A DNA stretch of 13,930 bases from Candidatus Bathyarchaeota archaeon (GTDB lineage: Archaea; Thermoproteota; Bathyarchaeia; Bathyarchaeales; Bathyarchaeaceae): contig JAOUJL010000021.1 in the NCBI GenBank assembly GCA_029883255.1, positions 1 through 13,930 of the forward strand, read 5' to 3'. This document shows positions 6,188-13,386 of this stretch, piece after piece. The translations under genes and the position numbers were made by a program. Position 1 is the first letter of the stretch. Every line of letters begins with the position of its first letter. The notes beneath the pieces were generated by a model. That model was not told where the DNA came from and did not search any database. It worked only from the letters and a program-made list of their open reading frames with translations.

Positions 6188-6991
6188 ATGGAATACAAGT
6201 ACTTGATTTACGAAAAAGCTGCGAGTTTCTTGACGCCAGAGGAAGAGAACATAGCCATAATAACATTGAATAGACCTGATGCCCTAAACGCCCTAAGTAG
6301 AGGTTTACTAGAAGAACTGGATAACGTACTCGAAGAGATAAGAAAAGATGGCAAGATCAGAAGCGTCGTTATCACGGGGGCGGGCAGAGCTTTCAGTTCA
6401 GGGTTCGACTTAAGCGAAGCTGGAGCGGGCGATGAAGCTGATATGAAAGCTGGCATGGAGTTGGGCCAAAAAGTTTTCGACAAGATAGAAACCTTCGATA
6501 AACCTGTAATAGCCGCAATAAACGGATACGCGCTAGGCGGAGGGCTCGAAATGGCAGCGGCATGTGACCTGAGAATTGCATCAGAAAAGGCTAGTCTTGG
6601 AAACACCGAAGTGAATTTAGGATTGATTCCCTCGTGGGGAGGATGCGTTCGAATTCCGAAACTCATCGGAAGAGCTAATGCTGCCCAGATACTTCTAATG
6701 GGAGAACGATTTGACGCTAAAGAAGCCGAGAGGCTTGGGCTTCTTAACAAGGTTGTTGCTCCCGACGAGTTGAAGTCAACGGCAATGTATCTTGCCGGAC
6801 AATTGGCCACAAAAGCCCCCATAGCAATGCGGCTAGTCAAGAATATACTTTCAAAGGCCATGGAAATCAGCATGGAAGAAGGAAACAAGATGATGATCAA
6901 AGGCGGCATAACGTGCATGAAGTCTGAAGACATCATCGAAGGAATCTCTGCCTTCTTTGAAAAAAGAACACCTAAATTTAAAGGCAAATAA
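6188..6991 (+). CDS. enoyl-CoA hydratase/isomerase (crotonase family)
   Basis: The 267-aa protein, a normal length for a crotonase, would add water to a trans-2-enoyl-CoA, or carry out a related reaction, in the cytoplasm. The opening is IAIITLNRPDALNALS (22-37). The oxyanion-hole regions are GRAFSSGFDL (66-75) and ALGGGLEMA (115-123). Both acid/base glutamates of true hydratases are present: Glu121 in GGGLEMA and Glu141 in NTEVNLGLIPSWGG. The last motif has SW where most members have PG, and CVRIPKLIG replaces TQRLPRLVG, a modest change near the active site. It is followed 91 bp later by two dehydratase/reductase subunit genes in the same direction, which suggests a role in the same acyl-CoA pathway. 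The substrate cannot be told from sequence alone. A 263-aa open frame lies antisense and is a shadow. Confidence 0.93.
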   Translation: MEYKYLIYEKAASFLTPEEENIAIITLNRPDALNALSRGLLEELDNVLEEIRKDGKIRSVVITGAGRAFSSGFDLSEAGAGDEADMKAGMELGQKVFDKIETFDKPVIAAINGYALGGGLEMAAACDLRIASEKASLGNTEVNLGLIPSWGGCVRIPKLIGRANAAQILLMGERFDAKEAERLGLLNKVVAPDELKSTAMYLAGQLATKAPIAMRLVKNILSKAMEISMEEGNKMMIKGGITCMKSEDIIEGISAFFEKRTPKFKGK

Positions 6992-6999
6992 GCCAACAC

Positions 7000-7020
7000 T
7001 CTCTTTTTCTTTTGTTTTTC
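7000..7020 (+). terminator. T-rich tract after enoyl-CoA hydratase gene
   Basis: Three runs of T separated by C or G begin about 10 nt after the stop codon. Archaeal transcription commonly ends at such U-tracts without a hairpin. It would separate the hydratase transcript from the dehydratase pair. Confidence 0.5.
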
Positions 7021-7050
7021 TAGAAGCTACTGGATAATATATAGCAACTA

Positions 7051-7058
7051 GTTTTTAT
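7051..7058 (+). promoter_or_regulatory. TATA-like box for the dehydratase/reductase pair
   Basis: GTTTTTAT lies 25-32 bp before ATG 7083. With the usual archaeal spacing, transcription would start at or next to the ATG, giving a leaderless mRNA; no Shine-Dalgarno sequence precedes the ATG. A second candidate, TAATATATAG at 7034-7043, would give a leader of about 15-20 nt. Confidence 0.4.
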
Positions 7059-7082
7059 CTAACCTCATTTTTACTTTAGGCC

Positions 7083-8171
7083 ATGAAGATACCAATTGGT
7101 ATACGTGACTTGTGCGAGAATCCCACGGAAATATTGAACCGATATGAAGATTCTGGAGTCAAGGTGATCGGATTTACATGTAGCTATGTTCCTGAAGAGC
7201 TGATCATTTCAGCTGGACTCCAGCCTTACAGAATCACAAATATTGGGGCAAACACAAGTGCCCTGACACCAAGCTTTGTGTGTCCATTTGCTAGCGCCAC
7301 GTTAGAAAACATAATCAAACATGAAGACTTCTTTAGCGGATTTATCGTAGCCCATACCTGTGATCCTATGTGGAGACTCTACGATATACTGAAGAAAAAA
7401 ATCGGCAAGCCATTATTTCTCCTGAGAGTGCCGCATAACACAGACAACGAGTTGTCGCTTGATTTTTTCAGAATGGAGCTTATGAGATTTAAAAAATTTC
7501 TCGAGAAGAACTTTGAGACAAGGATTGATCATAGCGCACTATTTAGCTCCATCGAATTGTGCAATGAAAGCAGAGATCTGCTCAAAAGTATCTACGTGTT
7601 AAACAGCGGTGGCGAGTACAAGATCAATGCATTCGACCGCTTTCACCTCGTTCTTGCAAGCATGTGGATGCCAAAACCAGAAATCAATACGCAAATCAAA
7701 GCATTGAACTTCAATAATGGCGAAACTTATGGTGATGTGAGGTTGCACCTAAACGGTACAGCTATTTACGATCTTGTTTTGCTAAAGACGATAGAAGAGT
7801 CCGGCGGATTCGCTGCATCCGATGACTTGTGCACAGGCTCCAGATACTTCTGGAGCAATGTCGAGAAATCTGAAGATCCCATTTCAGCGTTAAGTAATAG
7901 ATATCTTAAGAGAACGCCTTGTCCTTCCCATGCTCCTCTTGAACAGAGGCTTGAATACATAAATTTCATGATTGAAGAGTTTAAGGTGCAAGGGGTCTTA
8001 ACATTTGCCGAAGGGTTCTGCGACCCAATCTTATATGATAGCGTGCACATAAGAAACATGCTTGCCAAAAAAGGAATCCCCACAATGGTCATAGATTATG
8101 AAAATCCAGCCCAAGAGATCGGCAGAATCAAGACCAGAGTTGAAGCATTCATTGAATCTATAAGTGGTTGA
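7083..8171 (+). CDS. 2-hydroxyacyl-CoA dehydratase / benzoyl-CoA reductase family subunit (HgdB/BcrC-like)
   Basis: This 362-aa protein belongs to the HgdB/BcrC/FldC group. Those enzymes use a [4Fe-4S] cluster to put a single low-potential electron on an acyl-CoA thioester, either to remove a hydroxyl group or to reduce an aromatic ring. The family opening GFTCSYVPEELIISAGLQPY (30-49) is clear. Candidate cluster cysteines are Cys93 (HTCDP), Cys250 (DDLCTGSR) and Cys313 (EGFCDP). The C-terminus MVIDYENP...RIKTRVEAFIE (335-358) is the family end motif. Its length matches the smaller subunit of the pair. The related larger subunit follows directly, its start touching this stop, so they form one transcript and probably a heterodimer. 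Dehydratase and ring reductase cannot be separated by eye. Confidence 0.88.
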   Translation: MKIPIGIRDLCENPTEILNRYEDSGVKVIGFTCSYVPEELIISAGLQPYRITNIGANTSALTPSFVCPFASATLENIIKHEDFFSGFIVAHTCDPMWRLYDILKKKIGKPLFLLRVPHNTDNELSLDFFRMELMRFKKFLEKNFETRIDHSALFSSIELCNESRDLLKSIYVLNSGGEYKINAFDRFHLVLASMWMPKPEINTQIKALNFNNGETYGDVRLHLNGTAIYDLVLLKTIEESGGFAASDDLCTGSRYFWSNVEKSEDPISALSNRYLKRTPCPSHAPLEQRLEYINFMIEEFKVQGVLTFAEGFCDPILYDSVHIRNMLAKKGIPTMVIDYENPAQEIGRIKTRVEAFIESISG

Positions 8172-8172
8172 A

Positions 8173-9384
8173 ATGAGCTTACAAAGAAAAAAGAGCCGTG
8201 TTCTTCAAACAACGAAAAAAATAGGCGAGCTTATCATGGCATACTTTTCACAGACTTCGGATGCAAAGGCCCAAGGTAAGCCGGTTGCCTGGGTAACCGT
8301 GTTCACGCCTGTCGAACTGCTATACGCTATGGATGTTTATCCAATCGCTCCCGAACACTTCGGTGCGATGTGCAGTGCTCGCGGTTTCATACTGGATTAT
8401 CTTCAAGAAGCCGAAAGGGAAGGATACTCCCAAAATTTATGCTCATACAGCAGGTGTTCTCTGGGTTATGTTCTCAGCGGAACGAGCGGACTCATGCCCC
8501 CTCCCGACATTCTGGTGACTTTTAGGAATTCATGCGACGTCTACGTTAAATGGTGGCAGAGTCTCCACATGCATCTTGGAACACCCTTGTTTGTAGGTGA
8601 GACTCCCTATGTTTTGACGTCAGAGGACTTGGACAACTACGTTCTGGATTACGTTGTCAAACAGTTAGAGCAGCTGGTGGAGATGGCTGAGGAAAAGTTC
8701 GGGTCAAGGCTTGACATGGAAAAGCTTGCAGACATCGTGAGGCTTTCGGATAAAGCGAGTGAGCTGTGGCTTGAAACCTTGAAACTTAGAAGATTCAGAC
8801 CGTGCCCGCTCGGGGGCAGAGACTCAGCTTCAGACATTTTTCCACTTGTGGTTATGCAAGGAACAACTGAAGCCGTCGAATTTTACGAGGAGCTTCTGGA
8901 AGAGGTTAAGCAAAAAGTCAACATGGGGGAGGGCGTATTAGAAAATGAGAGGTTTAGATTGCTGTTCGATGGAATATGGCTTTGGCACGCGTTTGATCTC
9001 ATAAAATACTTCGAGGATAGGGGAGCAGTTTTTGTCTACGAGCCTTACAGTGATGCTTGGGCTTACAGGCTTGACGCATCAAAACCGTTAGAAAGTATAG
9101 CACGAAAGATTTTGGCTATGGGCTTGAATGTTGACATAGATATACGAACTGAAAGATTTTCAGAGAGTATCGAGGAGTTTCAAATAGACGGAGCCGTCTT
9201 GTTCTCTAACAGAAGCTGCAAGACATGGTCGACCCCACAGCTAGTGACAGCAGATATACTGAACAAGAATTTCAATGTCCCTTACCTTCTCTTTGAAGCT
9301 GACATGGCTGATCCTAGGCAGTATGCTGAAGCCCAAATCAAGAATAGAATCGATGCCTTTCTGGAGGTTTTAGGTGAAAGATGA
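8173..9384 (+). CDS. 2-hydroxyacyl-CoA dehydratase / benzoyl-CoA reductase family subunit (HgdA/BcrB-like)
   Basis: This is the partner of the preceding gene (403 aa, the usual size for BcrB/FldB-like subunits). The fold marker KPVAWVTVFTPVELLYAMDV (36-55) corresponds to the GFTCSY-VPEEL region of the other subunit. Candidate cluster ligands are Cys90 in NLCSYSRC, Cys121 in NSCDVY and Cys349 in NRSCKTW. The end LLFEADMADPRQY (372-384) with RIDAFLE (392-398) is the family C-terminal motif. I chose ATG 8173, one base after the upstream TGA. A GTG at 8164 in the same frame would overlap the upstream gene by 8 nt, and neither start has a strong ribosome-binding site, which suggests coupled translation. 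No activator ATPase gene (HgdC/BcrA-D type) is in the window, so activation must come from elsewhere. Confidence 0.87.
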   Translation: MSLQRKKSRVLQTTKKIGELIMAYFSQTSDAKAQGKPVAWVTVFTPVELLYAMDVYPIAPEHFGAMCSARGFILDYLQEAEREGYSQNLCSYSRCSLGYVLSGTSGLMPPPDILVTFRNSCDVYVKWWQSLHMHLGTPLFVGETPYVLTSEDLDNYVLDYVVKQLEQLVEMAEEKFGSRLDMEKLADIVRLSDKASELWLETLKLRRFRPCPLGGRDSASDIFPLVVMQGTTEAVEFYEELLEEVKQKVNMGEGVLENERFRLLFDGIWLWHAFDLIKYFEDRGAVFVYEPYSDAWAYRLDASKPLESIARKILAMGLNVDIDIRTERFSESIEEFQIDGAVLFSNRSCKTWSTPQLVTADILNKNFNVPYLLFEADMADPRQYAEAQIKNRIDAFLEVLGER

Positions 9385-9389
9385 AGAAA

Positions 9390-9408
9390 TGGGGATATCT
9401 CGTGCGCG
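9390..9408 (+). repeat. GATATC spacer palindrome copy
   Basis: TGGGGATATCTCGTGCGCG, 6 nt beyond the stop of the second dehydratase-family gene. It matches the consensus GGAGATATCTCC in 10 of 12 positions and is followed by the GC-rich tail seen at the other copies. Confidence 0.45.
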
Positions 9409-9422
9409 CTCATGATTTGTTG

Positions 9423-9450
9423 TTGTAGGCCCCCTAGGGAGGTCACAACG
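9423..9450. repeat. imperfect inverted repeat downstream of the dehydratase pair
   Basis: GTTGT (9423-9427) pairs with ACAAC (9446-9450) around a core containing the 8-bp palindrome CCCTAGGG. It lies about 40 bp after the stop and may stabilise or end the dehydratase transcript. No T-tract follows, so a simple terminator is not clear. Confidence 0.35.
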
Positions 9451-9525
9451 GCATTTAAGCCAGTTTCTGGGCAATTGGAAGAGAACTTTTATCACATGTT
9501 TTCGTTGGCTGGAACTCTTTCACTT

Positions 9526-9555
9526 GTCATCGTCTACGAGGTTCGTGACGACGAC
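9526..9555. repeat. hairpin-forming inverted repeat
   Basis: GTCATCGTCTACGA (9526-9539) pairs with TCGTGACGACGAC (9543-9555), leaving a GGT loop, one bulged T and one A-C mismatch (12 pairs). It lies in the tail of the possible deaminase relic and could be a 3' structure for either flanking transcript. Confidence 0.4.
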
Positions 9556-9703
9556 AACTAAACCGTTCAGAAGTAGTAGTCCGATAGGCCTTAGCGATTA
9601 CTCCTTCTTTTGCGGCCTCGATCAATTCAAGATCTTCTTTACTAAGTTCGGTTTTTGACTCCAATGCACACGCCTCATGGAACGTTCGTGCAATTAGCTT
9701 ATC
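9527..9703 (-). pseudogene. possible cytidine-deaminase-like N-terminal remnant
   Basis: Directly after, and in frame with, the TAA of the BtrH-like gene, the minus strand reads 58 residues to TGA 9527-9529 with no start codon. The piece ELSKEDLELIEAAKE resembles the first helix of archaeal cytidine deaminases, but no zinc-site motif follows and the end is an Arg-rich non-conserved run. This could be a decayed gene fragment or chance. Confidence 0.22.
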
Positions 9704-10696
9704 TTACTCAAAATCTTTGAGCATAATATATGCTTGTTCTTCAGTATAAGCTATTTTTATTAAAAAATCGGCTATTTCTTGCTTATCTTGGTTTAACGCT
9801 GCTCTGCACAGCTGCATAATCTTCTTTCCAGAGCGTCTAAACAATATCGATGCTTCAGTCCAGTTACTTACATTGTATTTGTTTGTCAACGTGTTAAGTA
9901 CATCCGCTTGCCACAATCGCATCCCGTGACTATTTTCAAATGTTTCGGGCAACAGAGGCGGTGTTGTCGCATAGGTAACCATATGCTCAAAACACTTTTT
10001 ATTATCCCACTCAAATATTTCATCAGCCAATTTACGCATGGCAGGAATGCCAAACAGTCTTACTGGAGGATGTAAAAACCGCTCGGCTTTATAGGCGAAA
10101 CCCTTCTTTGCGACTTCAAGCTCAGATGGTATCTCTTCAGGAATGGTAAAAGCCCTTATGGTGTTTTTCTTGCTCATTCCTGGCACTTTGACGTCTAGAG
10201 ATTTCTCAAACTCATCATAAGGTATTTTCTGAGCATTCTCGTGGCTGCAATCATGCACAGAAACAACCTGTTTCTCATCATCATACCCGACAACAAGAAC
10301 ATAATGGATGGGAACATGCTGTTTCTTATATAGATCTGAGTAATAATGGAGATAATACATATCAAGGGCGCCAGCCATAACGGGTTGTCCTTCATTAATA
10401 AGATCTTTAAGACGAGAAAAAGTGAACTTGAAACTTCTTCCCTCAATCACAGTTTCTTCGAATCCTATGATATTTGCCAAGTCTTTCATCAAATATTTGG
10501 GATTTGCACCCCAATAGACCATACGCGGTGGATCTGCCCTTTTGATGTGAAGATAAGTAAAACCAGCCATACCGCCTACGATAGAGAGGAGGAAATCAGT
10601 ATAATCCGCTCCCTTCCACGCCAAGATATCTTCCAGTCCATTAACATAGCATGTGGATTCACATACTTTATGAGGTAATGTATGTAGCTTTTTCAT
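9704..10696 (-). CDS. BtrH N-terminal-domain (cysteine acyltransferase/peptidase-like) protein
   Basis: The 330-aa protein resembles the BtrH_N family, named after the butirosin acyl-transferring enzyme with a papain-like fold; I recognise it by pattern only. The N-terminus CESTCYVNGLEDILAWKG (12-29) gives two candidate nucleophiles, Cys12 and Cys16; Cys16 before the helix fits best. IHYVLVVGYDDE (130-141) carries the likely catalytic His131, and VHDCS (147-151) the likely Asp149. Residues 250-330 form a helical C-terminal part (SILFRRSGKKIMQLCRAAL, EEQAYIMLKDFE), typical of the DUF4872-like tail. No signal peptide is visible, so it is probably cytoplasmic. A TTG at 10738 would add 14 unremarkable residues; I prefer the ATG at 10696. 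No biosynthetic partners flank it, so its substrate is unknown. Confidence 0.65.
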   Translation of the reverse strand: MKKLHTLPHKVCESTCYVNGLEDILAWKGADYTDFLLSIVGGMAGFTYLHIKRADPPRMVYWGANPKYLMKDLANIIGFEETVIEGRSFKFTFSRLKDLINEGQPVMAGALDMYYLHYYSDLYKKQHVPIHYVLVVGYDDEKQVVSVHDCSHENAQKIPYDEFEKSLDVKVPGMSKKNTIRAFTIPEEIPSELEVAKKGFAYKAERFLHPPVRLFGIPAMRKLADEIFEWDNKKCFEHMVTYATTPPLLPETFENSHGMRLWQADVLNTLTNKYNVSNWTEASILFRRSGKKIMQLCRAALNQDKQEIADFLIKIAYTEEQAYIMLKDFE

Positions 10697-10757
10697 ATGA
10701 TCTGTCTCTTCTGCGTTTTCTTTCACTAATCTAAACAAGCAAAGATATTAATCCTAT

Positions 10758-10784
10758 CCACAGTTGAGATGTCTCCCGCACACC
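10758..10784 (+). repeat. GATATC spacer palindrome copy (variant GATGTC)
   Basis: CCACAGTTGAGATGTCTCCC, continuing GCACACC, upstream of the BtrH-like gene. It matches the copy at 12010 over CCACAGT-x-GAGAT and the following TC-x-CC-x-GCA, extending similarity beyond the palindrome. Confidence 0.5.
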
Positions 10785-10824
10785 TCTATTTCTCACGTTC
10801 AATCAGGCAAGCACATTTAGATTT

Positions 10825-11941
10825 TTAGCCTCTGAAGTACTCCATTATTTTTTTCATGCATTTAAAGGAGCTTTTCATCTTGCGGACGTCGAAGAAGAAA
10901 GTCATATTGAATAGCACGATGTGCTTCATGCCAACTTTGCTGAACCGTTCTATTCGGCCTATCATTTCATCTGGAGTGCCGTACGTGTAGTAGTCTTCAC
11001 ATATCTTCCTAGGGACCTTTTCCAAGGCTTCCAGCATTGTTTTTCGATCGTATCTCGTGGGAATGTAATCGAGGAGTCCGTAGAAGTTCTGCCCCAGAGG
11101 ATGCTGAATGCCGTAGCGTTGAAAAGCCTCACTCGATAAGGTCAACATGTAGTTTTTCGCTAGCGGTGCTTCAAGCATCCTGAGACATTCGTTGTGATCT
11201 TCATCCAAAACTGTGTAAGACCATAGAGCGGGAGTTATCTCATCTGGGTTTCTGCCTGCCTTTCTCGCAGATTCTCTTATTGTTCCAAGTCCATCCTTAT
11301 AGAAGTCGATATCGGGGGTTGCCGGTAACCATCCGTCTCCCAGTCATTTCAAGCATCTTTGGTCCATGGGCTCCAATCCATATCGGAGGATACTTTCCTT
11401 TCTCATAGGGCTCCAAACCAAGGACAGCGTCTTTCAATTTCCAGAATCGATCGTCAAAATCCACTTTTTCATTGTTTTCCCAAAGCAGTCTAATTATCTT
11501 GATGGATTCTTCAAGCCTTTTCACCGGCTTGTTCCACTCGATCCCGTATGGTGCGACGTTTTCTCTTTCACCTGCCCCGATTCCAAGGATCACTCTTCCC
11601 TTAGATATATGATCTAGCGTCAAAAAAGCCTGGGCGAGCATACCTGGATGTCTCCTAAAAGCCTCAGTAACGCTTGGTCCCAAGAGAATTCTTCCAGTGT
11701 TCCACGCAGCTACAGCTAGAGTACAAAACGCTTCAAAGAACACGTGTGGATTCTCTTGGAACGCCGCTAATTCAACAATGTCAGGCGTCCATATTGATTC
11801 AGGTACCCATCCCATCAGGTGGTCTGGCCACCACGCAGAGTCGTAGCCTGAATCCTCAATTCTCTTTATTGTGTTGATACCTTTATCGAAAGGAGGGAGA
11901 AATGCACCCATGGTTCCAATCTTTACCTCATTAACATCCAA
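10825..11941 (-). pseudogene. second LLM-class (F420-dependent type) oxidoreductase, broken by an 8-nt deletion
   Basis: The N-terminal part (11941 to about 11339) has all the family marks: IGTMGAFLPPF (8-18), GYDSAWWPDH (32-41), HPGMLAQAFLTLDHISKGR (98-116), VILGIGAGERENVAPYGIEW (117-136) and PIWIGAHGPKMLEMTG (186-201). It then runs into a wrong frame and stops. The next frame, open from 11337, resumes with DGWLPATPDIDFYKDGLG and continues past TALWSYTVLDED-like sequence to YFRG at 10825. The paralogue at 4914-5972 has three residues (EMA) between TG and DGW; here only one base remains, so 8 nt are missing. The rest is intact, so this is recent inactivation or an assembly error. The TTG start at 11941 has GTGAC at 11947-11951. 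The substrate is unknown. Confidence 0.85.
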
Positions 11942-11973
11942 TTTTTGTCACTGAACAACATCTTTCACACGGC

Positions 11974-11983
11974 TTATTTAAAA
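11974..11983 (-). promoter_or_regulatory. TATA-like box for the second LLM gene
   Basis: TTTAAATAAG on the minus strand lies 33-42 bp before the TTG at 11941, a normal distance for an archaeal promoter with a short leader. Confidence 0.45.
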
Positions 11984-12009
11984 TGTGTTGTATGTTTGAA
12001 GACTACTGA

Positions 12010-12032
12010 CCACAGTGGAGATATCACCTGCA
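12010..12032 (+). repeat. GATATC spacer palindrome copy
   Basis: CCACAGTGGAGATATCACCT, continuing GCA, between the second LLM gene and the dockerin gene. One mismatch to GGAGATATCTCC. It shares its left flank CCACAGT with the copy at 10758. Confidence 0.5.
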
Positions 12033-12166
12033 ATTTCCCTTTTTTTGGATTTACCGTAAAAAAACTTTCTCACATTTCCTATAGACTTGCTCTTTCAGAT
12101 TTAATGTGGAACTTGTTTGCTCTTTTCTAGTTGTAGTTATGACTTAATGTATAGAAATTATGCCTA

Positions 12167-12180
12167 GAATAAAAAAGGGA
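12167..12180 (-). terminator. T-tract terminator of the dockerin-protein gene
   Basis: TCCCTTTTTTATTC on the minus strand, 17-30 nt after the TAA, is a plain pyrimidine/U-tract of the archaeal type with no clear hairpin. Confidence 0.5.
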
Positions 12181-12196
12181 GAGTTGGGGAGGCTTT

Positions 12197-13363
12197 TTAG
12201 TTGTCTTCTTTCCATCCGTAGCGGCGTGTGACAGAGGCTATGTCTAGAGTGTTTATTATTCCGTCACCGTTTACATCTATGAGATACTTGAGGTCGATTG
12301 AACGGATTCTTGTAACGATTTCCCCTGTGATTGCGATGTTGTGGGTGCCTTGGCCGTGTGTGAAGTAGATGAAGGTGTGGGTCTGGTTCCACGTTAGGAT
12401 CGAAGCAGCCAGTGTGTTGTTGATGAGAACCTTGAAGGCACCGTCCATGAGCAGTTTCGGAACGGTGACGTTGCAGAATCCTAGTGTGGCTGAAGTGAAG
12501 TTGAAACTTATCCGTCCTAGAGAACGATTGAAGTTGAAGTTTTCTACAGGAAAGCTACTGTAAACACTTACGTTGACGGTCAGCCATACTGGATTTTCGT
12601 CGGGGAAGTCTAACCATTTCCAGGTGACAGAATACGCAGCGCGTGGATAAATGGTAACGTACCCGTCGCTAACTTCGTGGGGTGCTTCTACTGGTTGTGT
12701 CGCGTTCCCCGGCTGTTGCACATAGTCACGCCCATTATTCAAGGCACAGCACATGATATCAAAGAGGTCCACGAAGCCGTCGTTGTTGAAGTCAGCGTCT
12801 GGGTCGTATCTGGGTTGTCCTTCAGAAGTTCCCAATACTTTTGCTACTCGGGCTATATCCTGAATTTTGACTACTCCATCACCGTCAACGTCACCTAGGT
12901 ATGGGGGAGTAGGAACTGAAAGCGTCGAATTAAAGAGTTTTGTGTCGTAGAGGTCTAGGACGCATTCTCCTGGGCTGGTGCCATGGAATGTGACGTTTGC
13001 GAATGTTCCACTGCCACTCCCTTCACCAGGCACATAAACACATAAAGGAAGAACCCAGCCTTCAGACTGGTTGATCAAAGCGGGATCCGGGATTATTTGC
13101 CCGAAGTCACCCTCAATGACGTTGACAAGATCCAGAAGCTGGGGTGCCCATCCTAACTTGACTTGCCATGCATACAGTTCTGTAACGTTTTCGATGTTTA
13201 TGCTGACAGTGAAATTCTCGGAGAAAGGCGCTGTTATTGTTGGAGGATCCACATAGATTGTGGTCGATGAAGTCTCGCTAGTCTCCATGTTATATACCGT
13301 ATACACGCTAAACATTGGTAACAAAAGCAGCAAAACCAGAGCCGGAACAAATTTCTTTCTCAT
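12197..13363 (-). CDS. secreted cohesin-like/dockerin-repeat protein
   Basis: The 388-aa protein has a signal peptide (RKK, then a hydrophobic core at about 6-20, cleavage probably near 25). Residues 36-150 resemble a cohesin/carbohydrate-binding beta sandwich (FTVSINIENVTELYAWQVKL at 51-70). Residues 156-211 are a two-repeat type I dockerin with calcium loops DVDGDGVVKIQD (158-169) and DADFNNDGFVD (189-199). A second beta-rich domain (233-350) follows, then a lone dockerin half-repeat, DVNGDGIINTLD (363-374). About a dozen N-x-S/T sequons indicate an S-layer-type glycosylated surface protein. No enzyme motif or C-terminal anchor is visible. Carrying cohesin-like and dockerin parts in one chain allows self-association. 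The ATG at 13363 has a strong ribosome-binding site, AAGGAGG at 13371-13377. Its substrate or partner is unknown. Confidence 0.85.
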   Translation of the reverse strand: MRKKFVPALVLLLLLPMFSVYTVYNMETSETSSTTIYVDPPTITAPFSENFTVSINIENVTELYAWQVKLGWAPQLLDLVNVIEGDFGQIIPDPALINQSEGWVLPLCVYVPGEGSGSGTFANVTFHGTSPGECVLDLYDTKLFNSTLSVPTPPYLGDVDGDGVVKIQDIARVAKVLGTSEGQPRYDPDADFNNDGFVDLFDIMCCALNNGRDYVQQPGNATQPVEAPHEVSDGYVTIYPRAAYSVTWKWLDFPDENPVWLTVNVSVYSSFPVENFNFNRSLGRISFNFTSATLGFCNVTVPKLLMDGAFKVLINNTLAASILTWNQTHTFIYFTHGQGTHNIAITGEIVTRIRSIDLKYLIDVNGDGIINTLDIASVTRRYGWKEDN

Positions 13364-13370
13364 TTTTTTT

Positions 13371-13377
13371 CCTCCTT
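13371..13377 (-). promoter_or_regulatory. strong ribosome-binding site of the dockerin-protein gene
   Basis: AAGGAGG lies 7 nt before ATG 13361-13363, the strongest Shine-Dalgarno sequence in the window. It is 10 nt from the end of the predicted three-way junction, so it could be controlled by it. Confidence 0.75.
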
Positions 13378-13386
13378 GTTTTCTTA

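Larger units (their letters stand above)
9385..9703. other. noncoding spacer with palindrome copy, hairpins and possible gene relic
   Basis: About 320 bases hold one copy of the GATATC motif (9390-9408), two inverted repeats (9423-9450 and 9526-9555) and a possible deaminase remnant on the minus strand (9527-9703). I see no intact gene. Confidence 0.6.

Noticed and set aside
6208..6999. 263-aa open frame antisense to the enoyl-CoA hydratase gene
   Set aside because: It mirrors the codon pattern of the hydratase gene, is very Ser/Ala-rich, has no family motif, and the sense gene is certain.
10825..11208. Separate 127-aa gene starting at TTG 11208
   Set aside because: The frame is open upstream to 11337 with family sequence (DGWLPATPDIDFYKD), so it is the 3' part of the broken LLM gene.
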